From Scatophagus argus (taxonomy: Eukaryota; Chordata; Actinopteri; Scatophagidae), in assembly GCF_020382885.2 (NCBI RefSeq), contig NC_058508.1, forward strand, positions 3,340,055 through 3,404,054: 64,000 bases of DNA, in the 5' to 3' direction. Each line of letters starts with the position of its first letter. Positions within the stretch are counted from its first letter, which is position 1. Positions 59,301-64,000 of this stretch are shown piece after piece. The notes under the pieces are model-generated. The model was not told where the DNA came from. It saw only the letters and a program-made list of their open reading frames with translations, and ran no database searches. Position numbers and translations under genes: made by a program.

Positions 59301-59789
59301 AATGAAGAATTGAAAATGACACTTAGAAACAACATTGTTTTTTTTGTCACCAGATATAAACATGAAACCTTGGGTTAAGGAGTTTTTTTGTCAAAAAAAT
59401 CTGCTTTTATCAAGTCAAAGCGACCACCGATGATGATCCACGCCACATATACCTCCATGAATTCATTAAAGTGCAGCCAGAAAAGGTCGCAGAGCACTTT
59501 ACGAGTGCCAACACAACTAGCAACAAGAGCACGCGTACTTGACGCTGTCGTTTTCTCGCACCACATAGATGCTCTCCGTGTGCGGCAGGTAGCAGTCTTC
59601 TATGTAGAGGTTGAGGATGCTTCCACGGCTGAACTCGAACTTCTCTCTGATGATACTCTCCAGGTCCGCCACCACGCGACATGTGTTCAAGTCCACGAGC
59701 AGCCAGCACATGCGGCAATCAATCACAGCAGGCGGCGGGTAGTCAAAGTGTAAACGTACGCGGATAAAGTTATTACTGTGAGTGGCCAT
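56372..59789 (-). CDS. coil: Coilin, Cajal-body scaffold protein, complete (530 aa)
   Basis: Main structural marker of nuclear Cajal bodies, where snRNPs and telomerase RNA mature. Seven exons in phase: 59539-59789, 58298-59294, 57897-57986, 57469-57516, 57290-57359, 56891-56979 and 56372-56419. Exon 1 is the N-terminal self-association domain ([33 protein letters not shown]). Exon 2 is low-complexity: basic Lys runs, Ser/Thr-rich acidic patches ([13 protein letters not shown]), then an RG-rich box ([20 protein letters not shown]) that in mammals binds SMN. Exons 3-7 form the C-terminal Tudor-like domain ([20 protein letters not shown], ending [12 protein letters not shown]). Human coilin is 576 aa. 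The start chosen, MATHSNNF, is the ATG next to the conserved domain; an upstream in-frame ATG at 59894 would add 35 residues without resemblance. Confidence 0.96.
56570..56850. repeat. SINE/MITE-like teleost repeat, reverse copy
   Basis: TCTTTATACAAAGCTAGGCT, then AACCACATCCTGACTCCTGC, ATGAGAGAATATGATATGG and TGAACTATTCCCTT correspond in reverse order to the repeat at 47560-47800. It lies in the last intron of coilin. Confidence 0.6.
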
Positions 59790-60857
59790 GCCTGCAAGCC
59801 TAACATCAAAACATATGTATGCAGCTCGTGCTCCGCCGGCAACAAGAATAGTGTTTCCGATCGGACGTTTCAGTATAAGAGCGTCAAAATACATCCATCA
59901 TTCATCAGGGAGGATAACGTCAATCAAATGGATTCAAAAGTTGTTCTTTGCAATGAATTAACCGATCTTTTGAAAAATAATTAATTAATAAAGCCATTAG
60001 TTACAGCTGCTGCTAATTTTAGGGTAAAACCCACCCCGTGGAACCCATCAGTGCTGCTCAATAATCATTTACTGTAATGTCGCAAATTTAAATTCCAGTT
60101 TTTGAAATCAGGCTCTTAAAAGATCATGTCTTGAAATACGGCTAAAGGGTCCCTTTAAATTACAAATAAATTCTGTCTCTATTTTTTAACACACGAATTG
60201 ATAAAAGATTACTATTATCCATTATTATCACCTATTTATTTAAGGTCAGTGGCTTTGGTAACATTAAAAAAATGTAAACCTCTTGTATTTTGTCCTTTCC
60301 AGGTTTTATTTTGAAGAGCACGTTTTTAGCTGAAAGTCTCTGTCACGTTTGATTAAGGTCAACTCTAGTCACAACATTGCCCCCTGTTGGCGTGGAGGCT
60401 GATAATAACCTCGTGTTCTACACATTCGTCTGTTCCCACACAGCCGGTGGAGTAATATAACAACACGATGAGTGCAATGAGTAACACCAGTCGGTAAAAT
60501 GTATTTTCTGATTAGCTTTAAGAGAAAATTCGGAATGTTTACTGAAATAAGAGGAAATGCTGGCCTGCTTGCGCTCCCCAATCTGCAATAAAATTCTGTC
60601 AGCTTTTGTTAGTTTAAATTCACACTTTATTTGTATTTGTTTGCTTATGTTCATTTTTTTTCCATTACCTATTTTAATTAATTTAGGGGACGTATCCGCT
60701 GTCACGGTACATTGCAAAGTAAAATCAGAGAGTGTAGTGTTTGTGTGGGGGGGGGAAATACACGTCGTGGATCAGCTGACCCCCGGTGTGGTCATGTGAT
60801 TTGTTGCTGCATTAAAGTGGTACGCAGCGGAATCGTCCGCAAGCTCGCGTTTCAACA
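59790..60857. promoter_or_regulatory. Shared head-to-head intergenic region of coil and scpep1
   Basis: About 1.07 kb separates the two divergent start codons. The coilin side (59790-59850) and the SCPEP1 side (60760-60857) are G/C-richer, and the middle is A/T-rich with no gene. The SCPEP1 side holds TCATGTGA within 60791-60800 and a CAGCTG E-box at about 60773. No obvious TATA box near either start. Confidence 0.5.
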
Positions 60858-63850
60858 ATGGGTCGGGTAGAAGCAGCGTCCAGTTTCTTGCTTTTGCTCG
60901 CCATTATCGTGAGCAAAGGTATGAATTATGGTCATGATATAGCGCATTTACTACTACTTAAATGTAATGTTTTCTATCAAGCGGAAGCCAGACGTAACGA
61001 GTAAACAAATACTAGTTTCTTGTGATCTCATGCCTTGACTTATCCGACGGCAAAACGAAAGTAACAGTGATTTCTGCTTTTCATTGTAATAGTTTGTTGT
61101 GCCAATAAGAGTTTAATTCATTAGTTTTTGAGCTGTAACTAACACTGTAACCTAATACCAAGTTAAAACAGCGGATGTAATTGACTCCCATGCAGGGATC
61201 CCTGGTACCCTAGCAGGTAAAGAAGCCTGGGGCTATGTGGACGTGAGAGACGGGGCCCACATGTTCTGGTGGCTGTACTATGCTGACAGCCAGTCTGCAC
61301 AGCATAAGGACCTACCACTGGTCATGTGGCTGCAGGTAGGACTCGACCGTATCCACTCATTCTAGTCACACTTTAAAGCTCAAAGGTCCACATCAGTGCT
61401 TCTGCATGTTTTACCTGATTTAAAGATCAGGCGTGCTTGGGCTCATTTAACTTAATGTCAAGCATTAGAAAGTCACAGAGTCTGTGTTTTTCACCATTGT
61501 TTCATAGCAGTGCAAAGTACTGATTGTTAAGCATAAAGATTAGTTTATTAGTCATGTAGCTGTTGCAGTCATTACAGACATTATAATGTGTTCTGTGACT
61601 CTGGATGCTTGGTATTCACTTGCTCTTTGGCAAGCAGGAAATCCTTAATTGTCGAGGCATTACATTAAAATCAGGGGCATGGAGTTTGAGAGATGCTTGT
61701 TACCAGGCAGGTTGTATAACTAAATGTTCTATTAACCTGAATTATTGGAAATGTAATGTTGTTTTGGCACCGGTAAAACGGTCACTCGCATCACAGGGTC
61801 CACTGCTTTGACAGTACTTACTGCTAGTACTTAGTGCTTAGACAGTTCCTCTTTTTGGATTGTCACAAGATTCTCCAGCTTTATGGCAAGACAATACAAA
61901 AATGCTTGTATGCTATTTTTATATTTTTGATTTTTTATGGAATATGAGGTTGTTTGTCCATGTGTCTTTAGGGTGGACCAGGAGGATCAGGAAGTGGCTT
62001 TGGAAACTTTGAAGAGATTGGACCTTTGACCAGGGACCTAGAGCCCAGGAAGACTAGCTGGGTAAGACAGTTGCACTTAAAGTGATCAATCTTTTGTCCG
62101 ACAATCTGTAAAGTGAGCATACATTTTTTTAGAGCATCACAGAGCTAAAAAAAAAAAAAAGTTAAAATGAAGCAAGTGCCATTAACATGGTGATCTACTT
62201 CATTTGTTTATTTATTTTTTTATTTAATCCATGTGTGTTGGCTCTTTTAGGTCCAGGCAGCCAGTGTGTTATTTGTCGACAACCCTGTGGGTACTGGCTT
62301 TAGCTACACTGACATGCCAGATGTCTATGCTACCAATGTGGCCACAGTGGCCTCAGACATGCTGGTGCTCCTCAAACACTTCTTCACAGACAAGGCCGAG
62401 TTTCAGGTATGCCAGCTGGATGCTCATAACAGTCCAGTTTGCTCTGCTGAAGTGTGATATAATTTCACTCTAGAGAAATGGGATTTCCAAACAATGTTGG
62501 CTCTGGTTTATTGTACTGGATTCATGGGCATGTTTGTGGTGGGTGGCATTATTATATAGTAGAACACACCTGAGGTGATTATTATGTGATTATTATGCCT
62601 AATAGTGTGAACACTCAAGTTTCAAACGTGTTGTTTAAATTTTCTTAACTTTTCAAAATTGGCATTTTTTGGTGGAACAGATTGGAACACCTATTTGTTT
62701 AATTTACACAATTTAGTCAGTTTTCTCAGTATCACTTATGGTGTGTTGAGCTGAGAAAAGTAAAAATTAAACATGTTTAAGAAAACGTAGGAAGTAGTTT
62801 TATAGCACAGCACTAGCTGATGTGAGCCAGTCAACAATAGTCTGGCTAGCTACTAGTTTGTTATATTTTAAGTTTGTAAATTTTATTTTAGTTGTTTATT
62901 ATTTTGCCGCAAGACAAAAAAACAGAGCAATGGAAAACATTATTGGCTGTGGCCTTCCTTCACAGCGAAGAAGAAATAGCCAAACAGTATGAGGACAAAC
63001 GGAGAACAATAAAAGTATTAGGTTAGGCAAAAACAATCCTCATATCTAAGCACTACAAACAGACTTTTTTTTGTTTTGTTTTGGTGGTTTTTTTTAAAGT
63101 GAATAAAGAAATAAAAATAAATGTTCTAATTCTCCCTGAATGTAATGATTGAACCTGGGCTTCTGTTCTTACAGCAATAACGTTAAAATATGAAAGAAGT
63201 AAACAATAAGTCAGTTGTGGGTTATCATACAGAAAATAGCAGCAGAACATACTGAATATACCAGCAATAACTTGGAACTGATGGTCATTTTATTTTCTAC
63301 AGAGCATCCCCTTCTACATCTTCTCTGAGTCATATGGAGGCAAGATGGCAGCTGCTATCTCCCTGGAACTCACCAAGGTGAGCTGGCAGCAGAACGTTGT
63401 TTCATTCCCTTCAGGTGCATGTGAGCTCATTAACAGTGGGAAGCACCCATGGCAAAGAACAGTCATGTGATGGATGAGTAAACCAAAAACATGACCGTGT
63501 AATGATTTGTTTGCGAGTCAGCAAGTTCTAGAGAAGCAGAAGTGATAAACTTTTGCTATGGGCTATAGAGCTATAATTGTTTTCATTTCTGTGTTACTTA
63601 CTTGTACTTCCCCTAGTATAATCAGAGGTTGATCTGTAGATACAGTATGGATGTAAAGCTCCAGAAGCCAACTATTTATTGTTACCAGCGAATGACAGTA
63701 GCTATAATGGGGGACTGTAATTTAATATGGACGGTTCTGACCATTTTTTTAACATTTTGTTTCACTTGTCTGTCCAGGCCATAGCACAAGGGACAGTGAA
63801 ATGCAACTTTGCTGGTGTGGCACTTGGGGACTCTTGGATTTCCCCACTGG
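60858..63850 (+). CDS. scpep1: Retinoid-inducible serine carboxypeptidase (SCPEP1), 5' part
   Basis: Secreted/lysosomal serine carboxypeptidase of peptidase family S10, which removes C-terminal residues from peptides. Six exons in phase: 60858-60918, 61196-61335, 61972-62061, 62251-62406, 63303-63377 and 63778-63850. Exon 1 encodes a signal peptide (MGRVEAASSFLLLLAIIVSK). Exon 3 has the oxyanion-region motif GGPGGSGSGFGNF, exon 4 VDNPVGTGFSYTD, and exon 5 the nucleophile motif FSESYGGK with the catalytic Ser. Exon 6 carries CNFAGVALGDSWISPL and ends at a GTCAGT donor one base into a codon. The remaining exons, with the catalytic Asp and His, lie beyond the right edge. Introns between the exons hold nothing else recognised. 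Gene order next to coilin matches vertebrate synteny. Confidence 0.96.
62407..63302 (+). other. scpep1 intron 4
   Basis: The intron is bounded by CAG/GTATGC and TTTTCTACAG. No exon or recognised repeat inside; A/T-rich, with T runs at 63065-63100. Confidence 0.65.
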
Positions 63851-64000
63851 GTCAGTATCAGTCAATCTATACCACAAGCTTTGCAAATCTATGTGGCCCC
63901 ACTGGAATGGTACACATGTAGATGTTGAAACTCCAAAATTCCATTTAAAGTATATTAAACGATGGCAAGGCCTTCAGACTTAAGATTTTTTAGCAATTAA

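Noticed and set aside
58365-59313. Plus-strand frames rich in Ser, Phe and Leu
   Set aside because: They are antisense shadows of the low-complexity coilin exon 2.

Overview
The window reads as a ray-finned fish (teleost, probably percomorph) nuclear genome. The genes are split into many short exons with GT-AG introns. Microsatellites are abundant, Tc1/mariner transposase relics are present, and several dispersed repeats resemble common teleost families. No bacterial-style operons, rRNA genes, tRNA genes or CRISPR arrays were seen.

Layout, left to right: (1) 1-2.7 kb: the 5' end of an IGF2BP1-like RNA-binding protein gene on the minus strand (coding exons 1 and 2) and its promoter region. 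(2) 2.8-8.7 kb: repeat-rich intergenic DNA. (3) 9.2-14.1 kb: an unnamed small minus-strand gene model joined by splice phase, beside a GC/CpG-rich block at 14.8-15.7 kb. (4) 19.8-31.0 kb: a minus-strand C2H2 zinc-finger gene of seven coding exons, one of which is a partial duplicate. (5) 32.2-32.8 kb: a frameshifted PRY/SPRY (B30.2) exon on the plus strand, probably a pseudogene. (6) 36.8-54.3 kb: a complete RAB11FIP4 gene (15 coding exons, 602 aa) on the minus strand, with a long probable 3' UTR down to about 33.1 kb. (7) 56.4-59.8 kb: a complete coilin gene (7 exons, 530 aa) on the minus strand. (8) 60.9 kb to the window end: SCPEP1 (serine carboxypeptidase) on the plus strand, six exons, continuing past the edge. 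Coilin and SCPEP1 form a head-to-head pair about 1.1 kb apart.

The recognisable genes act in separate pathways: mRNA fate (IGF2BP1), recycling-endosome traffic (RAB11FIP4), Cajal bodies (coilin) and lysosomal proteolysis (SCPEP1). Their human counterparts, as I recall, all lie on chromosome 17 (17q21, 17q11 and 17q22), so the window looks like a rearranged piece of one ancestral linkage group. I found no clear novel molecular system. The strongest unusual points are the duplicated zinc-finger half-exon between UG-rich flanks, the unnamed spliced gene, the decayed SPRY exon and transposon or microsatellite sequence very close to RAB11FIP4 splice sites. All exon boundaries were read by eye from splice consensus, phase and homology and have no transcript support.
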